A stretch of 64,000 bases of DNA, taken from the NCBI RefSeq assembly GCF_002105755.1, contig NZ_CP020821.1:5456001-5520000 (forward strand), in the 5' to 3' direction. This stretch comes from Mycobacterium colombiense CECT 3035 (GTDB taxonomy: Bacteria; Actinomycetota; Actinomycetes; Mycobacteriales; Mycobacteriaceae). The translations under genes were made by a program, and so were the position numbers. Within the stretch, counting starts at the first letter, position 1; every line of letters begins with the position of its first letter. The notes beneath the pieces are model-generated. The model worked only from the letters and a program-made list of their open reading frames with translations, ran no database searches and was not told where the DNA came from. This document shows, piece after piece, positions 27,133-36,538 of the stretch.

Positions 27133-28053
27133 ATGTACGAACAGGTCAACAGCACCGCCGCCGAGCCCGAAGACATCGGCTCTCGCATCGACCCGGTCCT
27201 CGCCCGGAGTTGGCTCCTGGTCAACGGCACGCATGCCGATCGGTTCCAATCGGCGGTGGACTCGCGCGCCGACATCGTCGTGTTCGACATCGAGGACGCG
27301 GTGGCGCCCAAGGACAAGAGCGCCGCCCGCGACAACGTGGTGGGCTGGCTGGGCGCCGGCAACGTCGACTGGGTCCGCATCAACGGTTTCGGCACGCCCT
27401 GGTGGGCCGACGACCTGGCCGCGCTGGCCACCACCCCGGTCGGCGGGGTGATGCTGGCGATGGTCGAATCGGTCGACCACGTGACCGAGACCGCGAAGCG
27501 GCTGCCCGATGTGCCGATCGTGGCCCTGGTGGAAACGGCTCGGGGCCTGGAACGCATCACCGAGATCGCCGCGACCAAGGGCACCTTCCGGCTCGCCTTC
27601 GGCATCGGCGACTTCCGCCGCGACACCGGCTTCGGGGACGACCCGGCCACCCTGGCCTACACGCGATCACGCTTCACCATCGCTTCGAAGGCCGCCGACC
27701 TGCCCAGCGCGATCGACGGGCCGACCATCGGCTCCAATCCGCTGAAACTGATCGAGGCGACCGCCGTGTCCACCCAGTTCGGGATGACCGGCAAGATCTG
27801 CCTGACGCCCGATCAATGTGCCGTCGTCAATGAGGGGCTCTCGCCGTCGCAGGACGAGATCTCCTGGGCGAAAGAGTTTTTCGTTGAGTTCGAACGTGAC
27901 GGGGGAGAGATCCGCAACGGCTCCGATCTGCCCCGCATCGCCCGGGCCACCAAGATCCTGGAGCTGGCCCGCGCGTACGGCATCGAGGCGTTGGACATCG
28001 ACGAGGAAGAGCGCGATCACTCGCCCGCGCCGTCGGACACCTACCACTACTGA
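27133..28053 (+). CDS. HpcH/HpaI aldolase - CitE-like CoA ester lyase
   Basis: 306 residues, TIM-barrel lyase: VVFDIEDAVAPKDK (acidic metal site), VALVETARGL and AFGIGDFRRDTGFG. It likely cleaves or forms a malyl- or citramalyl-type CoA ester. No CitF/CitD genes are nearby, so it is a stand-alone CitE-like enzyme. The order relative to the HNH and DUF488 genes matches Rv3075c-Rv3073c from memory. Confidence 0.88.
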   Translation: MYEQVNSTAAEPEDIGSRIDPVLARSWLLVNGTHADRFQSAVDSRADIVVFDIEDAVAPKDKSAARDNVVGWLGAGNVDWVRINGFGTPWWADDLAALATTPVGGVMLAMVESVDHVTETAKRLPDVPIVALVETARGLERITEIAATKGTFRLAFGIGDFRRDTGFGDDPATLAYTRSRFTIASKAADLPSAIDGPTIGSNPLKLIEATAVSTQFGMTGKICLTPDQCAVVNEGLSPSQDEISWAKEFFVEFERDGGEIRNGSDLPRIARATKILELARAYGIEALDIDEEERDHSPAPSDTYHY

Positions 28054-28056
28054 GCG

Positions 28057-29331
28057 TTATGCCGCGTGTCGCGCGAGCGAGACCCCGATCCGGAGCTCCA
28101 CCTCGCTCACCGTGATTCTGAGTACGGGCGGCGGAGCCGTCGACCGATAGCTCTTGCCCGTTGGCGTCGTGAATAGTGCTGTGTGGGTGTGGTTTTCATC
28201 GACCGCGGTGCTTACCCGCCAGCCCGCGTTTTCCTTGACGTAGTTGCAGGCCTCGCACAACCCGAGGCCGTTGTCCGCGGTGGTCCGGCCGCCGCGCGCC
28301 CACGGTTTCGCGTGGTCGCGGTGCCGGACCGGTGCGTCGCAGTACGGAGTGCGACAAGACTGATCGCGTAGTCCGATGAATTCGGCCAGGCCGCGCGGAA
28401 AGATGCGTGCCCGCGATTCCATGGCGACCAGCGCCCCGGCCCGGGGATGCGCGTAAAGCCGGCGCAGGGTCGCCCGCGACCGTCGATCGGTGACGGCGCC
28501 GGCCACCATCGCACGCGCGACCGGCGCGGGGACGGGGCCGTAGCCGGAGATAGTGGCCGGCGCGTCGTCACCGCCGAGCAGCGTCTCGTCGGAGAGCACC
28601 AGGTTGACCGCCGTGGGGACGGGGACCGAGGCGCTGCGGCCGGTGATCCTTTCGACCAACGTGTCTGCCATCACCTGTCCGCGCGGGCGCCCGTCGCCGC
28701 GGGTGTCCGCCTCGCGGCGCAGCGCCGCGTACACCGAAACCCCCTGAGCCACCGGCAGTAACGCGGTCAGGTACGTCATCGTGTCGGGCGCGGGCCGGAT
28801 GGTGACGGTGCGTTCGTTCTCGGCCTTGGCCGCCCGCTCGACGACGGCGTGCGGATCCAGCCGATAGGCGATCGCCTTGGCGGCCGCGGCCACCCGAGCG
28901 TCGCCCAGGCCGCTCAGGCTCGCGAGATCGGCGCACAGTTCCGCGTCCAACGCGCGCCGGTCCTCGACGTCCAGGCACGCGCTCTCGCGCACGATCAGCG
29001 TCGCGCGCCACTCCGACAGCGCCCCGCATTCCAGTGCCGCCAGAGTGTGCGGCATCTCGTGGACGAGCGCTGTGGCAAAGCCAAGGTGTCGGCCTCCCCG
29101 GGAGGGTGCGTCGCGCCGAGCCAGCGCAACCTCGCCGGCCACCCCGCGCCCGCGCCGCGTGGCCGGCACCCCGGCGGCCGCCTCGGTGGCTCGACGCAGC
29201 GCGTCCAGCTCGGCCGCCGCCCGAGCCTGACCCGCGGCGGCGGCGCTTTTGGCCGTCTCCAGCTCGGCGATCCGTTCGATCAGCGCCGATTCGTCGGCCG
29301 CAGGGTCGACGGTAGCCAATTCTTCGAACAT
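28057..29331 (-). CDS. DUF222/13E12-type HNH endonuclease-domain protein
   Basis: 424 residues from the ATG MFEELATV. The large helical DUF222 region (ALIERIAELE through TYLTALLPVAQG) is followed by a C-terminal HNH: CRTPYCDAPVRHRDHAKPWARGG then NGLGLCEACNYVKE. It is a cousin of the 13E12 repeat family of M. tuberculosis (position as Rv3074). The nuclease residues appear intact. It ends 4 bases from the convergent CitE stop. Confidence 0.9.
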   Translation of the reverse strand: MFEELATVDPAADESALIERIAELETAKSAAAAGQARAAAELDALRRATEAAAGVPATRRGRGVAGEVALARRDAPSRGGRHLGFATALVHEMPHTLAALECGALSEWRATLIVRESACLDVEDRRALDAELCADLASLSGLGDARVAAAAKAIAYRLDPHAVVERAAKAENERTVTIRPAPDTMTYLTALLPVAQGVSVYAALRREADTRGDGRPRGQVMADTLVERITGRSASVPVPTAVNLVLSDETLLGGDDAPATISGYGPVPAPVARAMVAGAVTDRRSRATLRRLYAHPRAGALVAMESRARIFPRGLAEFIGLRDQSCRTPYCDAPVRHRDHAKPWARGGRTTADNGLGLCEACNYVKENAGWRVSTAVDENHTHTALFTTPTGKSYRSTAPPPVLRITVSEVELRIGVSLARHAA

Positions 29332-29385
29332 GGGTTCGATAGTAAGCGGCACCACCGACACGCGCCGATCGCTACCCTGAACAGG

Positions 29386-29742
29386 GTGAGCGCCAAGGGC
29401 CGGATCCGGGTGGCGCGGGTCTACGACGACGTCGGCCCCGACGAGGGCCAGCGTGTGCTGGTCGACCGCGTCTGGCCACGAGGGGTGCGTAAAGACGATC
29501 CGCGGGTGGGCATCTGGTGCAAGAACGTCGCCCCGTCGAAGGATCTGCGCGAGTGGTATCAGCACGATCCGGAGCGGTTCGACGAATTCGCGTCACGCTA
29601 CAAGAGCGAACTGCGCGACAGCGGTGCCTTGGACGAGCTGCGCAAGCTCGCCAAGCGCGGCCCCGTCACGCTGGTGACGGCGACCCGGGACCTGGACATC
29701 AGCCAGGCGGCCGTCCTGGCGACGCTGCTCAAATCCCGCTGA
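29386..29742 (+). CDS. DUF488 family protein (YeaO-like)
   Basis: 118 residues from GTG. IRVARVYDD, the hallmark VLVDRVWPRGVRKDD, and VTLVTATRDLDISQA are diagnostic of DUF488. Function is unknown; a nucleotide- or DNA-related role has been proposed for relatives. It is divergent from the HNH gene across 54 bases, and 43 bases upstream of mbtK. Confidence 0.88.
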   Translation: MSAKGRIRVARVYDDVGPDEGQRVLVDRVWPRGVRKDDPRVGIWCKNVAPSKDLREWYQHDPERFDEFASRYKSELRDSGALDELRKLAKRGPVTLVTATRDLDISQAAVLATLLKSR

Positions 29743-29785
29743 GCCGCGTTCGAACCGGCAACGTCGTAGGCTCGTCGGCGTTGAT

Positions 29786-30412
29786 ATGACCAGCCCCGAC
29801 CCGATCCTTCCGCGGGAACTGACCGGCCTTCCCGAGGCGATCCGCGGCGTCCCGCCGCCGCCCATCCCGGAGTTGCCCGCGCCGTACGGTCTGCGCGTCG
29901 CCGACCCGGACGCCGACGCCGAGATGATCGCGGAGTGGATGAACCGGCCGCATCTGGTGCAGGCGTGGGAGTCCGACTGGCCGGCCGCGCGCTGGCATCG
30001 CTATCTGAGGGCGCAACTGGCGGGCGAGTTCTCTCGCCCGCTCGTCGCCACGCTGGACGGTGTCGACCGCGCGTACATCGAGTTATACAGGGCGGCAAAA
30101 GATTCCATCGCGAGGCGGTATGAGCATGACCCCCACGATCTGGGTCTGCACGTCGCGGTCGCCGACCTGGACCACATCGAACGCGGACACGTCAGTTACC
30201 TGCTGCCGCATCTGGTGGTCAGCATTTTCACTCTCGACCCGTCGTGCCGCCGCATCATGTTCGATCCCGATCACCGCAATGCGTTGGCGCGCAAGTTCTG
30301 TGAGCGCAGCGGGTGCGCGTTTCTCGGCGAGCACGACATGTCGAATCGGCGGATGGCGCTGTACGTGCTGCCCCGCACCCCCGAAGACGTCCCCCGCCGA
30401 CTCGACGCCTGA
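29786..30412 (+). CDS. mbtK: Mycobactin lysine N-acyltransferase MbtK-like (GNAT)
   Basis: 208 residues, matching MbtK (Rv1347c, ~210). Siderophore-acyltransferase GNAT signatures: MIAEWMNRPHLVQAWESDWP, WHRYLRAQL, AYIELYRAAKD and CRRIMFDPDHRN. The family adds an acyl chain to the mycobactin lysine, giving membrane-bound siderophore. No other mbt gene is in this window, and no IdeR box is obvious upstream. It sits next to conserved chromosomal genes. Confidence 0.8.
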   Translation: MTSPDPILPRELTGLPEAIRGVPPPPIPELPAPYGLRVADPDADAEMIAEWMNRPHLVQAWESDWPAARWHRYLRAQLAGEFSRPLVATLDGVDRAYIELYRAAKDSIARRYEHDPHDLGLHVAVADLDHIERGHVSYLLPHLVVSIFTLDPSCRRIMFDPDHRNALARKFCERSGCAFLGEHDMSNRRMALYVLPRTPEDVPRRLDA

Positions 30413-30419
30413 ACTCCCA

Positions 30420-30803
30420 TCAAAGCCGCTGTGCCAGTTGCTGTCCGATGAACGCGGCCGCCTCGCCGAGTAAGACGCTCATGACGATGTTGGCCAGCGC
30501 CGCGCGAAGCCGGCGTTCCTCGCCGAGCCGCTGCGTTTCCAGCATCCAGGTGGAGAACGTGGTGTAGGCGCCGACGAAGGCGGTGCCGGCCAGCAGGGCC
30601 ACGTCCTTGTTCAGCGCCAGTCCACCGAGGAAGCCCAAAAGCGCTGCGCCACTGATGTTCACGGCGAGCGTGCCGAACGGAAACGGCCGCGAGAGCCGGC
30701 GCGCCACCGTGCGGTCGACGACGAAACGCAGCACCGACCCGACGCCGCCGATGAGCACCACGCCGACCCAGACCAGAGCCGTCGTCACCATGGCGGCGGT
30801 CAT
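30420..30803 (-). CDS. crcB: Fluoride channel FluC/CrcB, second copy
   Basis: 127 residues with four hydrophobic helices. Family motifs: [32 protein letters not shown] and [15 protein letters not shown] (the F-box region). Its ATG overlaps the stop of the first FluC as ATGA. Two-gene FluC pairs form a heterodimeric channel with antiparallel subunits in Gram-positives. Convergent with mbtK. Confidence 0.92.
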   Translation of the reverse strand: MTAAMVTTALVWVGVVLIGGVGSVLRFVVDRTVARRLSRPFPFGTLAVNISGAALLGFLGGLALNKDVALLAGTAFVGAYTTFSTWMLETQRLGEERRLRAALANIVMSVLLGEAAAFIGQQLAQRL

Positions 30804-31198
30804 CGGCGCACCCGGACCCGGCGCACCAACTTGGTGGCAAGGTGCACCGCAAGCAGGCCGAGCGCGATGCTGGTCACGGTGTAGCCGACGGCCAGCCCCC
30901 AGTGGCCGTGTTCGAGCATCCGCAGCGTCTCGACCTGCATCGTCGAGAAAGTGGTTAAACCGCCGCACAATCCGGTGCCGAGCAGGGGTCGCCGATAGCT
31001 CGAGGTGGGCAACCGCTCGAGCAGCCGGGTGGTGAAATAGCCCACCAGGAACGCCCCGACGATGTTGACCGTGAACGTCGGCCACGGCCAGCTCGCCGGG
31101 TCGGCGCCGGCCAGGGTGCTCAGCGCCGCGCGCGCCAGTGAGCCCAGCGCCCCACCGGCAAACACCGCGGCCAACTCGCGATAGTCCCGTTGCGCCAC
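30800..31198 (-). CDS. crcB: Fluoride channel FluC/CrcB, first copy
   Basis: 132 residues from a GTG. Motifs: [28 protein letters not shown] and [15 protein letters not shown]. Four membrane helices. It forms a coupled pair with the next FluC gene. This pair and pgm reproduce the Rv3068c-Rv3070 arrangement from memory. No fluoride riboswitch was recognised upstream. Confidence 0.9.
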   Translation of the reverse strand: MAQRDYRELAAVFAGGALGSLARAALSTLAGADPASWPWPTFTVNIVGAFLVGYFTTRLLERLPTSSYRRPLLGTGLCGGLTTFSTMQVETLRMLEHGHWGLAVGYTVTSIALGLLAVHLATKLVRRVRVRR

Positions 31199-31299
31199 TG
31201 CGCCGATTCCCTTCGTTTGCCGGTGCGCTACGCAGCGTATGGCCGAAGTCCAGACCGGCGCAGCCCGGGGGCACGCGGGCACGGGCAGAATTGGTAACC

Positions 31300-32943
31300 A
31301 TGGTCGCCAACCCCCGCGCCGGTCAGCCGGCCCAGCCCGAAGACCTCGTCGATCTGCCGCATTTGGTGACGGCGTATTACTCGACTCAGCCCGACCCCGG
31401 TGACGTCGCTCAACAGGTCGCCTTCGGCACGTCGGGTCACCGTGGATCGGCGCTCGACGGGGCGTTCAACGAGGCTCATATCCTGGCGATCACCCAGGCC
31501 ATCGTCGAGTACCGCGCCGCGCACGGCACCACGGGTCCGTTGTTCATCGGCCGGGACACGCACGGGCTGTCCGAGCCGGCCTGGGTGTCGGCCCTGGAGG
31601 TGCTGGCCGCCAACGACGTCGTCGCCATGATCGACTCGCGCGACCGGTACACCCCGACACCCGCGGTCAGCCACGCCATCCTGACCTACAACCGCGGCCG
31701 CACCCAGGCGCTGGCCGACGGAATCGTCGTGACGCCGTCGCACAACCCGCCGCCTGACGGCGGCTTCAAATACAACCCGCCCAACGGCGGGCCTGCCGAC
31801 ACCGATGCCACGAACGCGATCGCCAACCGCGCCAACGAGATCCTGCGCGAGGGATCGGGCGTCAAGCGCATTCCGCTGGCCCGGGCGCTGCAGACCGCCC
31901 AACGGCACGATTACCTGGGCAACTACGTCGACGACCTGCCCAATGTGGTCGACATCGACGCGATCCGCTCGGCCGGGGTGCGCATCGGCGCCGATCCGCT
32001 GGGCGGGGCCAGCGTGGACTATTGGGCCGAGATCGCCCAGCGCCACCGCCTGGACCTGACCGTGGTCAACCCGCTGGTCGACGCGACATGGCGATTCATG
32101 ACGCTCGACCACGACGGCAAGATCCGGATGGATTGCAGCTCGCCGGACGCGATGGCGGGGCTGATCCGAACGATGTCCGGCAACCCCGACCGTTATCAGA
32201 TCGCCACCGGCAACGACGCCGACTCCGACCGGCACGGGATCGTCACGCCCGACGGGGGCCTGCTCAACCCGAACCACTACCTCGCGGTGGCTATCGAATA
32301 CCTCTACACCCAGCGGCCGTCGTGGCCGGGCGGCATCGCCGTCGGCAAGACCGCGGTCAGCTCGTCGATGATCGACCGGGTGGTGGCCGGGATCGGCCGC
32401 AAACTGATCGAGGTGCCGGTCGGGTTCAAGTGGTTCGTCGACGGCCTGATCGGGGGCACCATCGGCTTCGGCGGCGAGGAGTCGGCCGGGGCGTCGTTCC
32501 TGCGCCGCGACGGCTCGGTGTGGACCACCGACAAGGACGGCATCATCCTGGCGCTGCTGGCCTCGGAGATTGTCGCGGTCACCGGGTCGAGCCCGTCGCA
32601 GCGCTATCAGCGGCTGACCGCCGAGTACGGCACGCCGTTCTACGCGCGGGTCGACGCGCCCGCCGACCGTGACCAGAAGGCCCGGCTGTCCAAGCTCTCC
32701 GCCGACCAGGTGACCGCGACGGAATTGGCGGGGGAGCCCATCACCGCGAAGCTGACCGCGGCGCCGGGCAATGGCGCGCCATTGGGCGGATTGAAGGTGA
32801 CGACGGCCAATGCATGGTTTGCCGCGCGCCCATCGGGAACGGAGGACGTGTACAAGATTTACGCGGAATCCTTCAACGGGCCCGAGCATTTATCGGAGGT
32901 GCAGGAAACTGCGCGCGAGGTAGTTAATAAAGTCATTGGGTGA
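31300..32943 (+). CDS. pgm: Phosphoglucomutase (alpha-D-glucose phosphate-specific)
   Basis: 547 residues. [18 protein letters not shown] is the N-terminal phosphohexomutase signature; the catalytic phosphoserine is in [21 protein letters not shown]; the metal site is [10 protein letters not shown]; the sugar-binding loop is [11 protein letters not shown]; the C-terminal phosphate-binding loop is [12 protein letters not shown]. It interconverts glucose-1-P and glucose-6-P for glycogen, trehalose and capsular glucan. The ATG at 31300 was chosen over an upstream extension. The stop overlaps the MFS start. Confidence 0.95.
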   Translation: MVANPRAGQPAQPEDLVDLPHLVTAYYSTQPDPGDVAQQVAFGTSGHRGSALDGAFNEAHILAITQAIVEYRAAHGTTGPLFIGRDTHGLSEPAWVSALEVLAANDVVAMIDSRDRYTPTPAVSHAILTYNRGRTQALADGIVVTPSHNPPPDGGFKYNPPNGGPADTDATNAIANRANEILREGSGVKRIPLARALQTAQRHDYLGNYVDDLPNVVDIDAIRSAGVRIGADPLGGASVDYWAEIAQRHRLDLTVVNPLVDATWRFMTLDHDGKIRMDCSSPDAMAGLIRTMSGNPDRYQIATGNDADSDRHGIVTPDGGLLNPNHYLAVAIEYLYTQRPSWPGGIAVGKTAVSSSMIDRVVAGIGRKLIEVPVGFKWFVDGLIGGTIGFGGEESAGASFLRRDGSVWTTDKDGIILALLASEIVAVTGSSPSQRYQRLTAEYGTPFYARVDAPADRDQKARLSKLSADQVTATELAGEPITAKLTAAPGNGAPLGGLKVTTANAWFAARPSGTEDVYKIYAESFNGPEHLSEVQETAREVVNKVIG

Positions 32944-34217
32944 CACTTTCCCCTCGCCTTAACCGTCCCGGCGAGCGTGGGCTGCGTTCTAGCCGTCTGC
33001 CGCGCGAAGTCTGGATTCTCAGCTGGGCGAATATCATGGTCGCGCTGGGCTACGGGGTGATTTCGCCGGCGCTGCCGTCCTTCGCCCGCAGTTTCGGGGT
33101 CAGCATCAAGGCGGTGACATTTCTGGTCACCGTCTTTTCGTTGAGCCGACTGTGTTTCGCGCCGATAAGCGGCCAGCTGGTGCAGCGGCTGGGGGAGCGC
33201 CGGATTTACATCGGCGGCATGCTGATCGTTGCGGTGGCCACCGCCGCGTGCGCATTTTCGCAGGCTTACTGGCAATTGCTGGTTTACCGCGTCATCAGCG
33301 GCGTCGGGTCGACGATGTTCTACGTCTCGGCGCTGGGGCTGATGATCCACATCAGCCCGCCCGACGCGCGCGGGCGGGTGGCGGGCCTGTTCACCACGTC
33401 GTTCATGGTGGGCGCGGTGGGTGGGCCTGCCGTCGGCGCGCTGGCGGCCGGCTGGGGGCTGACCGCTCCGTTCATCGTGTACGGCGTCGCACTGCTGGGC
33501 GTGGCGGTGGTGCTGTTCTTCAGCCTGCGGAATTCGGCCCTGGCCGCCCCGGGGCCGCCGACGCGATCGACGGTGACGATGCGAGAGGCGCTGCGGTTCC
33601 GCGCGTACTGGTCGTCGCTAGGGGCCAACTTTGCGACCGGCTGGTCGGCCTTCGGGCTTCGCGTCGCGCTGATCCCGCTGTTCATCACCGACGTCATGGG
33701 GCGCGGCGTCGGAATCATCGGGATTGCGCTGGCGGCCTTCGCCGGAGGCAATGCGATCGCCATGATCCCCAGCGGCTACCTGTCCGATCGGATGGGACGG
33801 CGCACGTTGATGATCGTGGGGCTGGCGTTGTCCGGTGTGGCGACCGTCTTCCTGGGTGCCGCGTCGTCGTTGCCGGTGTTTCTGGCCGCGGCGGTGGTGG
33901 TCGGTGCGGTGACTGGCATCTACATGTCGCCGATGCAGGCCGCGGTCGCCGACATCCTGGGCAGCGAGGCGCGTGCGGGCAGTCCCGTGGCCGCGGTGCA
34001 GATGATGTCCGATCTGGGCGCCATCGTCGGCTCGATGACGCTCGGGTGGGTGGCCGAGCAGTTCAGCTACGGCTGGGGCTTCACCATCAGCGGGATCGTG
34101 CTGCTGCTTGCCGCCGTCGGCTGGGTGGCGGCGCCGGAAACGCGGACGGTGCCCGTCCCGGAGCCCGACCCGTTGCCGTCTCCGCACACGTTGAACTTGC
34201 CTGAGCAGCAACTTTGA
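32940..34217 (+). CDS. Major facilitator superfamily transporter
   Basis: 425 residues with twelve predicted membrane helices. Motif A-like loops are GQLVQRLGERRIYIGG (between TM2 and TM3) and GYLSDRMGRRTLMIVG (between TM8 and TM9). The GTG start overlaps the pgm stop, so co-translation is likely. It is a drug/metabolite efflux type; the substrate cannot be read. It ends 43 bases before the tRNA-Ala gene. Confidence 0.9.
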   Translation: MTLSPRLNRPGERGLRSSRLPREVWILSWANIMVALGYGVISPALPSFARSFGVSIKAVTFLVTVFSLSRLCFAPISGQLVQRLGERRIYIGGMLIVAVATAACAFSQAYWQLLVYRVISGVGSTMFYVSALGLMIHISPPDARGRVAGLFTTSFMVGAVGGPAVGALAAGWGLTAPFIVYGVALLGVAVVLFFSLRNSALAAPGPPTRSTVTMREALRFRAYWSSLGANFATGWSAFGLRVALIPLFITDVMGRGVGIIGIALAAFAGGNAIAMIPSGYLSDRMGRRTLMIVGLALSGVATVFLGAASSLPVFLAAAVVVGAVTGIYMSPMQAAVADILGSEARAGSPVAAVQMMSDLGAIVGSMTLGWVAEQFSYGWGFTISGIVLLLAAVGWVAAPETRTVPVPEPDPLPSPHTLNLPEQQL

Positions 34218-34260
34218 ACGGCGGTTGCCGGTGGTGTAACTTCGATGGGCACCACTTCTC

Positions 34261-34333
34261 GGGGCTATGGCGCAGCTGGTAGCGCACCACACTGGCAGTG
34301 TGGGGGTCAGGGGTTCGAGTCCCCTTAGCTCCA
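34261..34333 (+). tRNA. tRNA-Ala(GGC)
   Basis: A 73-base cloverleaf. The acceptor stem GGGGCTA pairs with TAGCTCC and contains the G3:U70 wobble that identifies alanine tRNAs. The anticodon stem CCACA/TGTGG encloses loop CTGGCAG, anticodon GGC. The T-loop is TTCGAGT. Discriminator A; CCA is not fully encoded. Its 3' end is the integration site of the downstream element and is left intact. Confidence 0.95.
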
Positions 34334-34335
34334 CC
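34312..34335. other. attL core: 24-bp repeat at the tRNA-Ala 3' end
   Basis: The sequence from the T-loop to ACC is repeated exactly at 60907-60930; after it the two sites diverge at once. To its left an A-G pair is also shared, then a mismatch. It lies 33 bases before the integrase start. A classic tRNA-3'-end attachment site. Confidence 0.9.
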
Positions 34336-34368
34336 GTTTGACCTGCAATTTATGTACAATCTGGCCGT

Positions 34369-35550
34369 ATGACAAACGGTTTGACAAACAGGTCGGTCTC
34401 CCCCCAGGACTACTGGGCGTCAATCCGCAAACGCGAACGGGCCAATGGGCAGCCGTCCTACGCCGTTCTGTACCGGCTCGACGGCGGTCAACGAACCCTG
34501 ACACTGCACGACGAGTGCCAAGCCGAAGCCTTCAAAGCGGCCATCAAAGCGCACGGCATCCATCGCGCGCTGGCGATGAACGGATACGAGGTCCGCACGG
34601 ACAATCCGGCACCGACAACGACGGTGGCGCAGTGGATCCGCCAGCACATCGACAACCTCACCGGCGTCGAGCGGTACACGATCGACAGCTACGAGCGTTA
34701 TCTGCGCCAAGACATCGAACCCCACCTCGGAGACATCCCATTGGACAAACTGACCGAGGAAGACATCGCTACGTGGGTTAAGCAGCTCGAGTCCACGCCG
34801 CGCGCCAAGACCGGACGCGTACCCACGCCCAAGACGATCAAGAACCTGCACGGCTTCCTGTCCGGCGCGCTGGGCGCCGCCGTCCCGAAGTACATTCCGG
34901 CCAACCCCGCCGCTGGCCGGCGACTGCCGCGAGCCACGGGAGAGGTCCCTGACCGTGACGTCGACGGTGACGACATTCGAATGCTCACCCACAAAGAATT
35001 CGCCGCGCTGCTTGATGCCACGATCGACCACTACCAGCCAATGCTGAGATTCATGGTCGCTAGCGGTTTCCGGTGGGGCGAGGTGTCCGCGCTCAAGCCC
35101 GCCGACGTTGATCGCGAAGCGGGGACTGTCAAGGTTCGGCGGGCATGGAAGTACGCGTCGAATGGCTACCACATCGGGCCGCCCAAGACGAAGCGAAGCC
35201 GGCGCACCGTCAACATCCCCGCCGACGTGTTGGATGCGTTGGATTACGGCCACGAGTGGCTGTTCACCAACGCCCTCGGCGGTCCGGTGCGCTACCCGGC
35301 CTTCCGGGCTATGTGGGACCGTTCCGCCACAAAGGCGAAGCTGGCCGACAAACCGACGCCGCACTGCCTGCGTCACACGTGCGGGTCGTGGCTGCTGGCC
35401 GCCGGCGAGCCGCTGGTCAACGTCAGCCGGCACCTAGGCCACGAGAACGTCGCCATCACCGCCGACGTGTACGCGCACGTCGACAGGCGCGGCCATCAGG
35501 CGATCGCCGAAACCATGGCGAAACTGCTGACACCACCACGCCAGTCCTAA
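34369..35550 (+). CDS. int: Tyrosine integrase of the element
   Basis: 393 residues. N-terminal SAM-like core-binding region (TVAQWIRQHIDNLTGVERYT onward, residues ~85-180). The catalytic domain has R235 (ASGFRWGEV), the H332-x-x-R335 pair (HCLRHTCG), H358 (LGHEN) and nucleophile Y368 (DVYAHV). All catalytic residues are present, so it should be active. It starts 33 bases right of attL and reads away from the tRNA. It catalyses attP x attB recombination at tRNA-Ala. Confidence 0.95.
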   Translation: MTNGLTNRSVSPQDYWASIRKRERANGQPSYAVLYRLDGGQRTLTLHDECQAEAFKAAIKAHGIHRALAMNGYEVRTDNPAPTTTVAQWIRQHIDNLTGVERYTIDSYERYLRQDIEPHLGDIPLDKLTEEDIATWVKQLESTPRAKTGRVPTPKTIKNLHGFLSGALGAAVPKYIPANPAAGRRLPRATGEVPDRDVDGDDIRMLTHKEFAALLDATIDHYQPMLRFMVASGFRWGEVSALKPADVDREAGTVKVRRAWKYASNGYHIGPPKTKRSRRTVNIPADVLDALDYGHEWLFTNALGGPVRYPAFRAMWDRSATKAKLADKPTPHCLRHTCGSWLLAAGEPLVNVSRHLGHENVAITADVYAHVDRRGHQAIAETMAKLLTPPRQS

Positions 35551-35567
35551 ACGGCCTCAAGTAGGGC

Positions 35568-36062
35568 CTACGTGGCTGGTTCATCCTCGGCAAGTGGTTC
35601 ATCCTCGTCGGCACCGAACAAAGTCCGATCAACGGCGTCTAACAGTCCTGTGGGAAGGACTGGTGGAATCATTACGGCCGGCAAGCCAACCGATCGAGTC
35701 ATGTCGGCCAAGACGCCGCGTTGCATGCCAAGCAGATAGGGGATTCCCTGTTCGCGGACGAAGTCCGCAGCCTGGTCAGGGGCGAGGTCCTCACCGGCGC
35801 CGAACGAGAACTCGGCTCCGCCGTCAAGTTCAGCAGAGACTTTTGGTTGTTCTAAGTACAGCACCAAGCGAACGCGGATGGACGGAGCAGTAGCTTCATC
35901 GTCGTCCGGTTCGACAATTTGGGCGCCAAACTTAACGTGGATGCCAGTGTCTTCGGGAGGGTCCTTCTCCCACGCTTCAACTTCGGAATCGAAGCGACGC
36001 GTGACAGACCGGGTGTACCAGCGCAAAGTCACACCAGTGGCGACCAGCCGATCGGACGTCAA
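35568..36062 (-). CDS. SecB-like chaperone of a toxin-antitoxin system
   Basis: 164 residues, acidic. It matches the SecB fold in outline: beta strands (IHVKFGAQIVEP, IRVRLVLYLEQ, VSAELDGGAEFSF), then the C-terminal helix and tail IPYLLGMQRGVLADMTRSVGLP followed by a Pro-rich end, as in SecB and the TAC chaperone Rv1957. The TTG start overlaps the HigA-like stop (TTGA), with no Shine-Dalgarno, so translation is coupled. Role: fold and protect the antitoxin. Inference rests on fold pattern and context. Confidence 0.6.
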   Translation of the reverse strand: MTSDRLVATGVTLRWYTRSVTRRFDSEVEAWEKDPPEDTGIHVKFGAQIVEPDDDEATAPSIRVRLVLYLEQPKVSAELDGGAEFSFGAGEDLAPDQAADFVREQGIPYLLGMQRGVLADMTRSVGLPAVMIPPVLPTGLLDAVDRTLFGADEDEPLAEDEPAT

Positions 36063-36457
36063 CGAGGAGCACTTATCTGTTTCAAATGAAACTCGGGTGA
36101 GACCACCTCGGCCGACGAGGGGGCCTCGTCACGGCTCTCCCACGCTTCAACAGATCGCTTCACCATGCGCGTCTGCTCATCTTGCCAATGTCGTACCTGG
36201 ACCCGAAAAACCGCACCGACGGCCTTGGCGTAGCGACGCAAAGTGGCCATAGTCGGGTTGGTCGCCCCGCTTTCAAGACGCGATACCTGAGCTGGATCGA
36301 CCTTCATCGCTTCCGCGACCTCGGAGATCGACAGACCGCACTCTTGGCGGACTCTACGCATCCCGAAGATCATCCCTAACTGCTCGTCCGCGAGTTCGAT
36401 TCCAAGCCGGTCGCGAGATGTCGGCTTGGTGATGCCGGGGAACAGATCGATGCCCAT
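36059..36457 (-). CDS. XRE-family antitoxin (HigA-like)
   Basis: 132 residues. A helix-turn-helix at ~38-90: CGLSISEVAEAMKVDPAQVSRLESGATNPTMATLRRYAKAVG. A C-terminal tail of ~40 residues could be the chaperone-addiction segment known from Rv1956. GGAGG precedes the ATG at good spacing. A 15-bp dyad lies ~22 bases upstream. Middle gene of the toxin-like/antitoxin/chaperone-like order. Confidence 0.8.
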   Translation of the reverse strand: MGIDLFPGITKPTSRDRLGIELADEQLGMIFGMRRVRQECGLSISEVAEAMKVDPAQVSRLESGATNPTMATLRRYAKAVGAVFRVQVRHWQDEQTRMVKRSVEAWESRDEAPSSAEVVSPEFHLKQISAPR

Positions 36458-36478
36458 CGTTCCTACCTCCGCTCTCCG

Positions 36479-36493
36479 TGCTGACGGTCAGCA
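36479..36493. promoter_or_regulatory. 15-bp palindrome, likely antitoxin operator
   Basis: TGCTGAC-G-GTCAGCA, perfect arms of seven, 22 bases before the HigA-like start codon. Typical size and place for autoregulation by an XRE antitoxin. The adjacent TTATAAGTCAGG stretch is AT-rich for this genome and could hold a promoter. Confidence 0.6.
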
Positions 36494-36538
36494 TGACATC
36501 ACGGATTCCCGATAACCTGACTTATAACGCAAAAGGTA

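Noticed and set aside
31228..32889. 553-codon minus frame opposite pgm
   Set aside because: Shadow of phosphoglucomutase; no family signal and pgm is fully supported.
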